A stretch of 64,000 nucleotides of DNA, from contig CAYSDH010000005.1 of the NCBI GenBank assembly GCA_964429805.1, forward strand, positions 1-64,000, written 5' to 3'. This document shows, one piece after another, positions 43,877 to 53,391 of this stretch; position 1 is the stretch's first letter; every line of letters begins with the position of its first letter. The position numbers and the translations under genes were made by a program. Origin of the DNA: CAYSDH01 sp964429805. GTDB lineage: Bacteria > Bacteroidota > Bacteroidia > Flavobacteriales_D > JABDKJ01. The notes under the pieces were generated by a model. That model searched no databases. It was not told the origin of the DNA and was given only the letters and a program-made list of their open reading frames with translations.

Positions 43877-46848
43877 TTGAAGGCCGCTTTGAAGATATTT
43901 TCTCTAAACTTGATTTCTTCAAGTCTAATCTGGAACATGATACGCTGGCCATAAGAGAAGTCAGCCAGTTCATAGGCCTCAGTTATTTCTGGCGCCAAGA
44001 ATAATGGGAAACTGACATCTAGATAGTCTCTGATGACACTGATTCTGATTCCGCTTTCATATATAAACTCCGTCCTCGCCTCAGGTAAATTACCTCCTGC
44101 TACTTCATTAACTCCAGCACTAAAATAAGCTGTAAGCGGCAGCGGAACCGGCAAGTCCGCGAAGATGTTGACACTAGCGGCCCAATTTCCTGAGAAAGGC
44201 GTTGCTATAGAGAAGCCTCCCCTATTTCTGACATGCTGCTGAGACAAGAGGCCTGATGTGGTTGAACGACCAAGAAAAAGATGGTCATATCTGTAGTCAC
44301 CATTTCTTTGGCCTTCTATACCAGTCTGTCCCGCTAGAGCAGGAGCAGTTGCTCCACTGAAATCACCAGTTCGCCAAAAATGCCCTGCATATAAGCGAGC
44401 GCCTATCATTTTATTTAGCCTGTTATAGACAAGCCTGTTTTCAATATCAAGCTGCACTTTTTTGAAGTCCTCATGATATTCAAACTCGGCATTCACTCCA
44501 GTTTTAAATAGGCCTTTGCTGTAATCATAGACATAATCAACCACATGATAGGTGTTCTCGTTTCTAGAAGTCAAGCCACTTTCCGCATTCACAAAATCTT
44601 CCACCACATAATGAGCTGTGTAGCCTAACTCAAAACGACCATTTTTAAGGCTTTTAGGAATGATAGTCAGCCTAGCCTCAGGTTTAACGGTGAGGTACGT
44701 ACCCGGATTTCTATCCTTATCATATATGGAGAATCTCTTTCCTTCAACCCCTAGACTCAATCTATTGGGACTGTCTTCTGCAAACCAAATCTTCTTTCTC
44801 AAATTTCCTAAGCCGACCAGCTCCTTTTGGTTGAAGCTCCACATTGGCGTGATGGACCATTCAAAATCTTTAGCCAATGCTTCAAAATTTGTGAGGTTAA
44901 CTCCAAACATCAACTTGTCATTATCATTCCAAAGGGACATAGGGTTGTAAAAAACCAAGCGGTCTGGCGAGTCTCCTGGTCGAGAGAGCCTTCTCAATCC
45001 AAAGTTTGAGGTTCTCTTTAACAGACCGTTGACCTTGTAGGTATCGTTTTTACGATTCATCTCGAGCATATCCCTGTGCGGGTCAATCATGATGCGGTCA
45101 AAGTCCGTTACACTCGCTGATGTTTCGACACTAGAAATAATTACTTGAGTGCCTAGTAGCTCATCATTTTTGTAATAACCCACTGTCAGCGGGCCTTCAT
45201 AAGAGGTCTTAGACTTAACTAAGACCTTGTTGGTCTCCTGGTCGTAAGAGTCAACTTTGAAATCTATCTTCTTTCTTGTGGGTATCAGTTCTTTAAAAAA
45301 CCAATCTAGATTCATGCCCGAGTGCTCTTCCAGCGCTTGCTCTAAGTCGGCTGGACTTGGATGACGATACTTCCACTTTTCATAATAATGCTTCATGGAG
45401 GAATCAAAGAGTTCTGTACCCATCACAGACCTCAAGTACTGCATCATATATGCCCCTTTGCTGTAGACCATTACTCCATAATTAGTGGGCGTGTATCTGT
45501 GGGCGCAAATATGTAATTCCTGATCCATGTGCTCACGGGCAGTAAACAGGTACCCCAACTCATTGAGTCCTCTCGAGTCAGGAACGACCTCACTCAGCAA
45601 GCCTGAGTATTCCGTGTCTTCGCCATACTTCTCTTCAAAGTAGCGCACTTCATAAAAGGAGTTGATTCCCTCATCCATCCATGCTTCTTCCCGCTCGTTA
45701 CTTCCTAAAATTCCATAAAACCAATTATGTCCGATCTCATGAACAATGACTTTTTCGAGCTGCCTATCAGACCCTGTGCTATTGATAACAGTAATCATGG
45801 GATACTCCATGCCGCCACCAGCGCTTATGGTTCCATCAACTACGGTAATGTGGTCATAGGGGTAATCTCCTACATGCTGAGAGTAAAACCGAGTACCCTC
45901 TTTGACATACTCCATACTCTTAGTCCACTGGTCTGTATTGTTATTAGTGAATAAGACCCAGGCATCAACGACTCTTCCAGAATGAGGTAAGACTATAGTG
46001 TCATGCAATACGTTAAATCTTCTGTCCATGAACATGGCAAAGTCATGTATGCTGTCCTGCTTGAATGATATGTTTTTGACAAAACGGGTACCTCCCGGAA
46101 AACTATTATCGGGAAATTCTGAGATGATGGCTGTCGACTTGGCCCGCTCGGTCAAACTCATCCTTTGATTGTCAGACATTCTGCCTGTCGCGCCAACAAA
46201 AAACGAATTGTCTAGCATCATGCTGACTTCAAAAGACCCAAACTCAGAGTAAAATTCTCCTTGAGTCAAGTAGGGCATGACATGCCACCCATCTTTATCA
46301 TAGACCGCTGGTTTTGGGTACCACTGAGTTAGTTGATAGGAGGAGCCAACATGGCCGAGTCTGGAAAATGCACCGCTAGGAATCTTTAATCTGAATGGTG
46401 TGATAATCCGCACCGAGTCATTAGGAAGTAAGGGTTCTGGCAGTGTCAAGCGCACATGCTCACCAAACTCATCCATTACAGCATGTTCAACTGGAGAGCC
46501 ATTTACGTTAAAAGAGAGGCTGTCTATACCGCCCATCTCATCAGGTGTGCAATACTGAAAATCTAAGCTGCCCATTTGTCTGAGCTGCTTGCCCATGGGT
46601 GTATTAACTTGACTGTAGGCGTTTGCCCAGACATTAAAATGTATCTCTTCTAATATGTCTGGAGAGTTGTTGGTATACCAAATCTCCATGTTGGCATGCA
46701 GTTCATGCTTTTTGTGGTCAAGAATAGTGGCAATACTGTAGTCGACTCTTTGCTGAAAATAGTCTCCCTCATTCTCAGAAACTTGGGCCGATACACCTAT
46801 GGAGGTGAAGAGCACAGTAGCCCATATAACTCGCAGAAATGCCCTCAT
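43873..46848 (-). CDS. M1 family metallopeptidase (secreted)
   Basis: This aminopeptidase-like zinc enzyme has 991 residues. A signal peptide (about 1-21) is followed by the M1 N-terminal beta domain and the catalytic domain with GGGMEYP (345-350, the counterpart of GAMEN) and HEIGH (370-374), with the third zinc ligand at E393 (MDEGINSF). The last 350 residues are rich in beta strands and aromatic residues (for example GVNLTNFEALAKDFEWS), as in Bacteroidetes M1 proteins that end in a barrel-like domain. The product is probably periplasmic or outer-membrane bound. Three bases separate it from the TlpA-like gene. Confidence 0.92.
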   Translation of the reverse strand: MRAFLRVIWATVLFTSIGVSAQVSENEGDYFQQRVDYSIATILDHKKHELHANMEIWYTNNSPDILEEIHFNVWANAYSQVNTPMGKQLRQMGSLDFQYCTPDEMGGIDSLSFNVNGSPVEHAVMDEFGEHVRLTLPEPLLPNDSVRIITPFRLKIPSGAFSRLGHVGSSYQLTQWYPKPAVYDKDGWHVMPYLTQGEFYSEFGSFEVSMMLDNSFFVGATGRMSDNQRMSLTERAKSTAIISEFPDNSFPGGTRFVKNISFKQDSIHDFAMFMDRRFNVLHDTIVLPHSGRVVDAWVLFTNNNTDQWTKSMEYVKEGTRFYSQHVGDYPYDHITVVDGTISAGGGMEYPMITVINSTGSDRQLEKVIVHEIGHNWFYGILGSNEREEAWMDEGINSFYEVRYFEEKYGEDTEYSGLLSEVVPDSRGLNELGYLFTAREHMDQELHICAHRYTPTNYGVMVYSKGAYMMQYLRSVMGTELFDSSMKHYYEKWKYRHPSPADLEQALEEHSGMNLDWFFKELIPTRKKIDFKVDSYDQETNKVLVKSKTSYEGPLTVGYYKNDELLGTQVIISSVETSASVTDFDRIMIDPHRDMLEMNRKNDTYKVNGLLKRTSNFGLRRLSRPGDSPDRLVFYNPMSLWNDNDKLMFGVNLTNFEALAKDFEWSITPMWSFNQKELVGLGNLRKKIWFAEDSPNRLSLGVEGKRFSIYDKDRNPGTYLTVKPEARLTIIPKSLKNGRFELGYTAHYVVEDFVNAESGLTSRNENTYHVVDYVYDYSKGLFKTGVNAEFEYHEDFKKVQLDIENRLVYNRLNKMIGARLYAGHFWRTGDFSGATAPALAGQTGIEGQRNGDYRYDHLFLGRSTTSGLLSQQHVRNRGGFSIATPFSGNWAASVNIFADLPVPLPLTAYFSAGVNEVAGGNLPEARTEFIYESGIRISVIRDYLDVSFPLFLAPEITEAYELADFSYGQRIMFQIRLEEIKFRENIFKAAFK

Positions 46849-46851
46849 ATA

Positions 46852-48003
46852 TTAATAGCCAAAAATCTCTTTCATCTTGTTTTCAAGAGACAGACCTCGA
46901 AGTTTAGTCCCGATAACGTTTCCTTCAGGATCTAATAGAGCCGTGTACGGAATACTACGAACACCATAAATCTGGGCGGCAACAGAATTCCACTTCTTTA
47001 AATCACTGACGTGGAGCCACTCTAGGCCATCTTGTTCGATGGCTTGCTTCCATCTGTTTTTATCATTGTCAAGCGAGACTCCGTAGATCTCAAAATTCTC
47101 TTTTTTATACTTGGAGTACATCTTCTTGACATTTGGATTTTCTCTACGACAAGGTCCACACCAAGAAGCCCAGAAGTCAATTAAGACATACTTACCCTTC
47201 AGCGAACTCAGCGGCACTGACTGCCCGTTTAAGTCATTTAGATTTAGTTCTGGCGCTTTGCTACCTATAGCTACTTTTTCTGGCGGTGCCGTAGCAGAAT
47301 TTCCAGTTTTTGTCTTCGCAATTTGATTGTTGAGTGATATCAAATATGGGCTACCTGGCAGGACAGTCTTTAGGTCATTAGCAATCTTTTCCATGACAGC
47401 GACATTATTACGCGGAGTCAAAGCCGACACGAGACTCAGTGCAGCTGGTGACGTAGAGTTAGCGAGCGCTAGGTCAGCCATCTCTTTTTCAAAGTCTTTT
47501 TGCTCTCTGAGTACTTGGTTGTTTAAGCCCTGTCTGATAGTCTGATCCATGTCAGACCCCATGCTTCGCACTAAACCATTAAGCGAGTCCATGCGCGTTT
47601 TGAAGGCTTCTGATTTTTTAAAAAACTGAATCATCAATTCCGAATCTTTCGAACCGCTCACTGAAGTTGTTTTGGCTACTTGGTTAGCGTCAGCTTTAAC
47701 CACTATGTTTTGCTGCGTGCTGTCCATCACTAAGAGCACTAATTCGCGCGTGCCTTCTATTTGCAGTTTGTAAAAATCCATTGGCATATTATCTACCGCA
47801 ATAGAAAATGAACCGTCTGCGCTGATGGCCGTAGTGTCAAATCTTGACTTATTATCAAAAGTGGAGAAGATTAGGTTCTTTCCCCCACCATTTTCAAACG
47901 TACCTGTAATGGTCGTTGTCGTGATGTCGGAACCTTGCTTGTTGCATGCAAAAAACAAGAGTGCACATGAGGCTAAAATGAATAGTTTACTTCGTTGTAT
48001 CAT
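46852..48003 (-). CDS. TlpA-like thioredoxin lipoprotein with DUF4369-type N-terminus
   Basis: From the ATG at 48003 the protein has 383 residues. It starts with a lipoprotein signal (LFILASCALLFFAC). The N-terminal half (about 25-200) matches the DUF4369 pattern with a helical linker, and the C-terminal half (about 240-383) is a thioredoxin domain with the active site WASWCGPCRREN. Such proteins reduce or shuffle disulfides in the periplasm, often for cytochrome maturation. A TTG four codons upstream is a less likely start. The gene is embedded in a chain of overlapping genes between gatB and the M1 peptidase. Confidence 0.9.
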   Translation of the reverse strand: MIQRSKLFILASCALLFFACNKQGSDITTTTITGTFENGGGKNLIFSTFDNKSRFDTTAISADGSFSIAVDNMPMDFYKLQIEGTRELVLLVMDSTQQNIVVKADANQVAKTTSVSGSKDSELMIQFFKKSEAFKTRMDSLNGLVRSMGSDMDQTIRQGLNNQVLREQKDFEKEMADLALANSTSPAALSLVSALTPRNNVAVMEKIANDLKTVLPGSPYLISLNNQIAKTKTGNSATAPPEKVAIGSKAPELNLNDLNGQSVPLSSLKGKYVLIDFWASWCGPCRRENPNVKKMYSKYKKENFEIYGVSLDNDKNRWKQAIEQDGLEWLHVSDLKKWNSVAAQIYGVRSIPYTALLDPEGNVIGTKLRGLSLENKMKEIFGY

Positions 48004-48011
48004 ATCTTTTA

Positions 48012-49466
48012 TCAATTATCAAGAATTTCTTTGAGTATGGCACTTGCGGCCTTTGGGTCTGCCTTGCGCTCAGATAACTTCATTACCTCTCCCATAAATA
48101 GGCCAATGAGTCCTTTGTTACCCGCTTTGTATGCTTCTACTTTATTCGGATACTTGGCCAAGGCTGCTTCGACAAATTGTTTCAGACTTCCTTCATCCGA
48201 ATCTTGAATCAAGTCTAACTCTTCGGCAATGGTCAATGGGCTCTTGTCTGGCGACTCAATCAATGCAGGGAAAATACTTTGAGAAGCGACCGTGTGACTC
48301 ACTTTTCCTTCGTCAATCAAGTCTATCAGTTCTACCAGCTTGGCGCTAGACACAGGGAAATCACTTATTCCGAGTGCAGTCTTATTCATCCATGAGCGAA
48401 TGTCTCCTGTCACCCAGTTTGAGACAGCTTTATATTTATTAGACAAGCCCGCTACTTCTTCAAAAAACAAGGCCACTTCTTTTTCTTCTGTGAGCACACC
48501 CGCGTCATAGGCACTTAGTCCATAATCTTGGGTGTACTTTCTCATGAGCTCTCGCGGCAGTGGCGGCAACTCTGATTCAATCTTATCTATCTCCTCTTGA
48601 GAGACATGAAGCGGCTGAATGTCTGGCTCTGGAAAATACCTATAGTCATGTGCTTCTTCTTTACTCCTCAGCACAAATGTTCTGTCATTGACAGCATCAT
48701 AGCTGCGCGTTTCCATGTGGATAGTTCCACCGCTCTCTATGGCGTCAACCTGTCTTTTGAACTCATACTCTATGGCTCGCTGCACATTTCTAAACGAGTT
48801 CATGTTTTTTGTCTCTGTACGCTCGCCAAATTCTGGGGCGCCAAACAATCGCACAGACACATTCGCGTCACAACGCATACTACCCTCTTCCATGTTTCCG
48901 TCACAGATGTCTAAATATCTGATTAGTCGTCTTACTTCATTCAAGTATGCGTAAGCCTCTTCGGCTGATCGAAATTCTGGCTCAGACACAATTTCAAGCA
49001 GAGGAACCCCGGCTCTATTGAGATCTACTAGCGAATTAAACGGGTCTTGGTCGTGTGTGCTTTTTCCTGCATCCTCTTCCATGTGGATACGGGTTAGACC
49101 AATCTTACCTTCCGTTCCGTCTTTGAGTGTCATGGAAATGGCACCGCCTGTGCAGATTGGCGTCTTGTCCTGAGTAATCTGATACCCTTTCGGCAAGTCA
49201 GCATAGAAATAGTTCTTTCTAGCAAATCGCTGATCTCTAGCTATGTCACATCCACAGGCTATACCGAGTCTAATGGCATATTCTACCGACCTCATGTTGA
49301 GCACCGGAAGTGTACCTGGGTGACCCAAAGAGATGGGGCTTATCAATGAATTAGGAGAAGCTCCAAACTCATTGAGGTCAGCGCAGTATGCCTTTGAATC
49401 AGTCTTGAGCTGAAGGTGCACTTCGAGCCCACAAACTAATTCATACTTGTCGTAGATAGAACTCAT
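48012..49466 (-). CDS. gatB: Aspartyl/glutamyl-tRNA amidotransferase subunit B
   Basis: GatB is the kinase/amidation subunit of GatCAB, which converts Glu-tRNA-Gln (and in many bacteria Asp-tRNA-Asn) to the amidated form. The 484 residues begin with YELVCGLEVHLQLKT and contain YADLPKGYQITQDKTPIC, MEEDAGKSTHD and RYFPEPDIQPL, all family hallmarks, with the YqeY-like tail domain (about 330-484). Subunits A and C are not in the window. Its start overlaps the purine nucleoside phosphorylase stop by 4 bases. Confidence 0.97.
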   Translation of the reverse strand: MSSIYDKYELVCGLEVHLQLKTDSKAYCADLNEFGASPNSLISPISLGHPGTLPVLNMRSVEYAIRLGIACGCDIARDQRFARKNYFYADLPKGYQITQDKTPICTGGAISMTLKDGTEGKIGLTRIHMEEDAGKSTHDQDPFNSLVDLNRAGVPLLEIVSEPEFRSAEEAYAYLNEVRRLIRYLDICDGNMEEGSMRCDANVSVRLFGAPEFGERTETKNMNSFRNVQRAIEYEFKRQVDAIESGGTIHMETRSYDAVNDRTFVLRSKEEAHDYRYFPEPDIQPLHVSQEEIDKIESELPPLPRELMRKYTQDYGLSAYDAGVLTEEKEVALFFEEVAGLSNKYKAVSNWVTGDIRSWMNKTALGISDFPVSSAKLVELIDLIDEGKVSHTVASQSIFPALIESPDKSPLTIAEELDLIQDSDEGSLKQFVEAALAKYPNKVEAYKAGNKGLIGLFMGEVMKLSERKADPKAASAILKEILDN

Positions 49467-50275
49467 ATACTCGAGATCAACTCTTTCATTATCGTTGTCA
49501 TTTTAGGCTCAGCCTTTGCTGCTACAGCAACTACGTCTTCTGCTGTCACCTCTACTATTTTTCCTTCTACACCTAGATCGGTAATAATAGAAATAGCAAA
49601 ACACGGTATATCCATGTGTCTGGCCACAATGACTTCGGGCACAGTTGACATGCCTACTGCGTCAGACCCAATTTTATAGACGTACCTGTACTCGGCTGGT
49701 GTCTCTAGTGTTGGCCCGGTCAGTCCTGCATAGCAGCCCTTCTGAACTTTAATGTTGTTTTTGGCTGCAATCTCTTGTGCCTTCGCGATCAAAATATGAT
49801 CATAAGGCTTACTCATGTCTGGAAATCGTGGGCCGAGCTCTGCGATGTTAGGCCCTCTCAACGGGTGCTCTGGAAACAGGTTAATGTGGTCATCCAAAAT
49901 CATGAGATCTCCTATCTCATAATCTGGATTTACACCTCCACTAGCATTTGACACAAAGAGGTTCTTGATGCCCAAAAACTTCATGACTCTCACAGGAAAA
50001 GTCACTTGCTTCATATCATAGCCTTCATAAAAATGAAAACGCCCTTGCATCGCCACTACTGGCTTATTGCCAAGTTTTCCTATGATCAATTTTCCTTTGT
50101 GGCCTTCAACCGTTGACAATGGGAAATTTGGAATCTCTTCATAAGGAAACACATGTTCTGCTTCAATCTCAGTTCCTAGACCACCAAGTCCAGTTCCAAG
50201 AATGATTCCTACTTGCGGAAGTACTTCTGTACGCTCCTTTATCCAATTTACAGTTTCGTTTATCTTATCTAACAT
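49463..50275 (-). CDS. Purine nucleoside phosphorylase (trimeric type)
   Basis: The enzyme cleaves inosine and guanosine to base plus ribose 1-phosphate in purine salvage. The 270 residues include GIILGTGLGGL, the phosphate-binding VEGHKGKL, MQGRFHFYEGY, SNASGGVNPDY, and the base site segment YAGLTGPTLETPAEYR with VGMSTVPEVIVARH, typical of the low-molecular-mass trimeric PNP family (PunA-like). The fit is complete. It overlaps lpxK by 11 bases and gatB by 4 bases. Confidence 0.95.
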   Translation of the reverse strand: MLDKINETVNWIKERTEVLPQVGIILGTGLGGLGTEIEAEHVFPYEEIPNFPLSTVEGHKGKLIIGKLGNKPVVAMQGRFHFYEGYDMKQVTFPVRVMKFLGIKNLFVSNASGGVNPDYEIGDLMILDDHINLFPEHPLRGPNIAELGPRFPDMSKPYDHILIAKAQEIAAKNNIKVQKGCYAGLTGPTLETPAEYRYVYKIGSDAVGMSTVPEVIVARHMDIPCFAISIITDLGVEGKIVEVTAEDVVAVAAKAEPKMTTIMKELISSI

Positions 50276-51284
50276 ATGTCTTTATCTTCTCGTCAAATTT
50301 GCCATTGTCACTGATAAATTCTACCCGAATGGGCACAGTATAAATGGGTAATTCTTTTTGTTCAGAATTGAGTGCTAGTCCTCTGATTTTCACAGCATCT
50401 TTTGCCGTAGTCAGAATGACTGTCGAACGCCCGTCAAAGCTATCGAAAATTTCCTTAAGCCTTTGAATATCGCTGGCTGTGTATGCATGATGATCCTTAA
50501 ACTCTGTGTGATGCAGAATCTTGCCCTGCTCACGGCAATACTTCAGCAATGGAGACGAATCGGCAATGCCAGTCACAAGTATAATATCTCGACCCTCTGC
50601 CGCAGAAAGCGCAGCATCTGAAAAGACATGTTGGGGTGTACCATACATCAGTTTCGAAAAGTGAACGCGCTCACTCAATTCTCCAAACCTGGCTCGGTAC
50701 GCATCGCATTGCTGCCCAGTCATTGTATCAGGACACTTGGTGATGACTATGGTGTCTGCTTTTTTCACCCGACTATACACATCTCTCAATCCACCTACCG
50801 GCAGCAGCGTGTCCCTGCCCTTCTCTCTGTATTTCAAAAGCAAGACTGACATTCCTGGCGTAAGTTTCCTATGTTGAAATGCGTCATCAAGAATGACAGT
50901 TTCAGCGCCTTTGTCAAGCAGTTTTTGTATTCCAGTGACTCTATCTTCGCAAACAGCTACATCGTGATTTGAAAATCGCCTTTTTATCTGCAATGGTTCG
51001 TCTCCAACCTCATCAGCGCTGCTCGAGACCAGTACATCTTTGTAGCCGCTTGTCTTTCTGCCATAACCTCTACTAAGCACTGCCACAGTCTTTTCTAGAT
51101 TTAAGTCAAGCACATATTCTGTATGAGGCGTTTTTCCGCTTCCACCCAGCGCGAGGTTACCAATAACGAGCACTGGCTTGTCAAATTTCTTGGATGCTAA
51201 GATGCCCTTGTCATACATGAAGTGACGAACATACAGCACGATACTGTACAGCGCAGAGAGCGGAAAAAGTAGCCAGCGGAGCAT
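50265..51284 (-). CDS. lpxK: Tetraacyldisaccharide 4'-kinase
   Basis: LpxK phosphorylates the lipid A precursor at the 4' position at the inner membrane. From the ATG at 51284 the protein has 339 residues, starting MLRWLLFPLSALYSIVLYVR, the usual amphipathic membrane-associated N-terminus. The P-loop GNLALGGSGKTPHTEYV and the segment VILDDAFQHRKL (family motif DDGxQH, here DDAFQH) are present. An ATG at 51329 would add 15 residues and lies in the upstream spacer, so it is less likely. It is the first gene of the overlapping - strand run towards lpxH. Confidence 0.93.
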   Translation of the reverse strand: MLRWLLFPLSALYSIVLYVRHFMYDKGILASKKFDKPVLVIGNLALGGSGKTPHTEYVLDLNLEKTVAVLSRGYGRKTSGYKDVLVSSSADEVGDEPLQIKRRFSNHDVAVCEDRVTGIQKLLDKGAETVILDDAFQHRKLTPGMSVLLLKYREKGRDTLLPVGGLRDVYSRVKKADTIVITKCPDTMTGQQCDAYRARFGELSERVHFSKLMYGTPQHVFSDAALSAAEGRDIILVTGIADSSPLLKYCREQGKILHHTEFKDHHAYTASDIQRLKEIFDSFDGRSTVILTTAKDAVKIRGLALNSEQKELPIYTVPIRVEFISDNGKFDEKIKTYVR

Positions 51285-51394
51285 ATTTTCAAAAGTAGGA
51301 AAGCATACAACGATGAATCGCGCAAGCACATTATGTGTTCACATCGAAAAGGTGGAAAAGACTACTTTCACAGTCCTCAATAAACTACTCGATC

Positions 51395-52489
51395 ATGAAG
51401 GTCAATGATGTAACGAGCGCCCTCGAATCACTTGCTCCCAGAGCATACCAAGAGTCATATGATAACGCTGGCCTGATTACAGGAAGTGGACAGACGGAAC
51501 TCACCGGAGTGCTCATTTGCCTGGACAGCACAGAAAAAGTGATTGACGAGGCCATCGAAAAAAATTGCAATATGGTGGTGGCTCATCACCCCATCGTATT
51601 CAAAGGGCTCAAGACTTTTACAGGAAAGAACTATGTAGAGCGCGTCATCATTAAGGCCTTGAAGCACGACATAGCCATCTATGCCATTCACACCAATCTT
51701 GATAATGTGCGTCAAGGGGTTAATGAAGAAATTGCCGATAGACTGGAGCTTTCGGAGCGTAGCATACTTATTCCAAAAGCAAACACGCTTTCTAAACTGG
51801 AGTTTTACTGCCCTAAACAGGCTGTCGATTCTGTCAAAAAATCAGTGTTTGCATCCGGTGCTGGTCAAATAGGTAATTATGACAACTGCAGTTTTGAGTC
51901 AGAAGGCATAGGATCTTTTAGGCCTTTGGAAGGTGCTCAACCCGAAACTGGTCAAATAGGCGCATTGAGTAAGGAAGAAGAGGTAAAGTTGGAGTTAATT
52001 TTCCCATCTCACCTTCAGTATACAGTGGTTGCGGCCATGAAAGAAGCACATCCTTATGAAGAGGTGGCTCATCAGATAACACGCATGTCTAATGACAATC
52101 AAGAAGTGGGTAGTGGAATCATTGGCGTATTAGATTCTGAAGAGAACAGCTTAGACTTTTTGGCCCGCCTCAAAGTAATCATGGAAGCCAAAGTGGTGAG
52201 ACATACGGCCATATGCAAAGAAAAGATTAGAAAAATAGCTATTGTAGGTGGTAGTGGCAGCTTTGCAATAATGGCCGCTAGGGCCCGTGGAGCTGACGTT
52301 TTAGTCACTGCCGACATAAAATACCACGAGTTCTTTGATGCCGATGGGCAGCTGCTTATTGCAGACATCGGACATTATGAAAGCGAACACTACACTAGCA
52401 AGAGATTACAGCAGTTTTTAAGTAAAAAATTTCCTAGCTTTGCGCTTCTTTTGTCAGAGCACAATACTAATCCAGTAAATTATTTATAA
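51395..52489 (+). CDS. Nif3-like dinuclear metal centre protein (DUF34)
   Basis: From the ATG at 51395 the protein has 364 residues starting VNDVTSALESLAPRAYQE. Metal-binding histidines appear in VVAHHPIVFKG, IHTNLDN and DIGHYESEHY. A CutA/YbgI-type insert (about 130-230) splits the core, as in the longer Nif3-like proteins of Bacteroidota. The family binds two metal ions in a hexamer; the cellular role is disputed (hydrolase or metal insertase). An upstream start at 51335 is rejected. It is followed after 4 bases by the zinc-ribbon gene, a common pairing. Confidence 0.92.
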   Translation: MKVNDVTSALESLAPRAYQESYDNAGLITGSGQTELTGVLICLDSTEKVIDEAIEKNCNMVVAHHPIVFKGLKTFTGKNYVERVIIKALKHDIAIYAIHTNLDNVRQGVNEEIADRLELSERSILIPKANTLSKLEFYCPKQAVDSVKKSVFASGAGQIGNYDNCSFESEGIGSFRPLEGAQPETGQIGALSKEEEVKLELIFPSHLQYTVVAAMKEAHPYEEVAHQITRMSNDNQEVGSGIIGVLDSEENSLDFLARLKVIMEAKVVRHTAICKEKIRKIAIVGGSGSFAIMAARARGADVLVTADIKYHEFFDADGQLLIADIGHYESEHYTSKRLQQFLSKKFPSFALLLSEHNTNPVNYL

Positions 52490-52493
52490 CAGT

Positions 52494-53309
52494 ATGGCTA
52501 CCAAAGCAAAAACGACTGCGAAAAAAACTGAGGCCGCTAAAAAGGCTCCAGCCAAAAAGGCTAAAGCGAATAAAAGCACGAGCATCGTTGAAGACAAGCT
52601 GAATGCACTGTGGAAACTACAGCAAATCGACTCTAAAATTGACAAGCTACAGCAAGTAAGAGGTGAGCTTCCTTTGGAAGTTGAAGACCTTGAGGCTGAA
52701 GTTGAAGGTCTAGATCTCCGAATGAACAAGATTAATGATGAGCTTGACGAAGTCAAAGAAGCCATCACTGCGCGCAAGAATGCCATTAAGGACTCTAAGG
52801 CGGCAATTAAGAAGTATACTGAGCAGCAGAACAAAGTCAGAAACAATAGAGAGTTCGACTCCCTCAATAAGGAAATCGAATACCAAAATCTGGAGATTCA
52901 ACTTTCTGAGAAGAAAATTAATGAATTTGAAGTTCAGCTGGCCAACAAGAAAGAGGTTCAAGAAGAATCTAAAGTTGTACTTGATGAGCGTAAGAAGCAC
53001 CTGAAGAATAAGAAGAAGGAGCTTGACGATATCGTGAAGGAAACTGAGAAGGATGAGAAATCCTTGCAGAAGAAATCAAAAGCAGCCGAGACTGACATTG
53101 AGGACCGTCTACTTATGGCATACAAGAGACTTAGAGGCGGAGCTAGAAATGGTTTAGCTGTTGTTTCTGTAGAACGTGACTCTTGTGGCGGATGCTTCAA
53201 CAAAATTCCACCACAACGTCAAATGGATATTAAGACATATAAGAAGATTATCGTCTGTGAGCATTGTGGACGTATCTTGATTGACAATGAAGAAGAGGAA
53301 GAGGGTTGA
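52494..53309 (+). CDS. C4-type zinc-ribbon coiled-coil protein
   Basis: The 271 residues have a lysine/alanine-rich N-terminus (about 1-32, KAKTTAKKTEAAKKAPAKKA), a long antiparallel coiled coil (about 38-200) and a C-terminal zinc ribbon with two Cys pairs, CGGC (about 230) and CEHC (about 254). The family is often encoded next to Nif3-like proteins, as here. Some relatives are thought to bind nucleic acid or help ribosome-related processes, but no role is established. The Lys/Ala-rich head is an extension that could bind DNA or RNA. The gene ends at a strong bidirectional terminator. Confidence 0.9.
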   Translation: MATKAKTTAKKTEAAKKAPAKKAKANKSTSIVEDKLNALWKLQQIDSKIDKLQQVRGELPLEVEDLEAEVEGLDLRMNKINDELDEVKEAITARKNAIKDSKAAIKKYTEQQNKVRNNREFDSLNKEIEYQNLEIQLSEKKINEFEVQLANKKEVQEESKVVLDERKKHLKNKKKELDDIVKETEKDEKSLQKKSKAAETDIEDRLLMAYKRLRGGARNGLAVVSVERDSCGGCFNKIPPQRQMDIKTYKKIIVCEHCGRILIDNEEEEEG

Positions 53310-53337
53310 TTAAACCGCACTCTTTTAATGAGAAATT

Positions 53338-53370
53338 AAAAAGCCTACATGACTATCATGTAGGCTTTTT
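53338..53370. terminator. Strong bidirectional terminator
   Basis: AAGCCTACATGA (53341-53352) and TCATGTAGGCTT (53356-53367) are perfect 12-base arms around CTA, with an A-run on the left and a T-run on the right. It serves the zinc-ribbon gene on the + strand and the FadL-like gene on the - strand. Confidence 0.92.
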
Positions 53371-53391
53371 CTTTGCTTGATATTTTTTAGG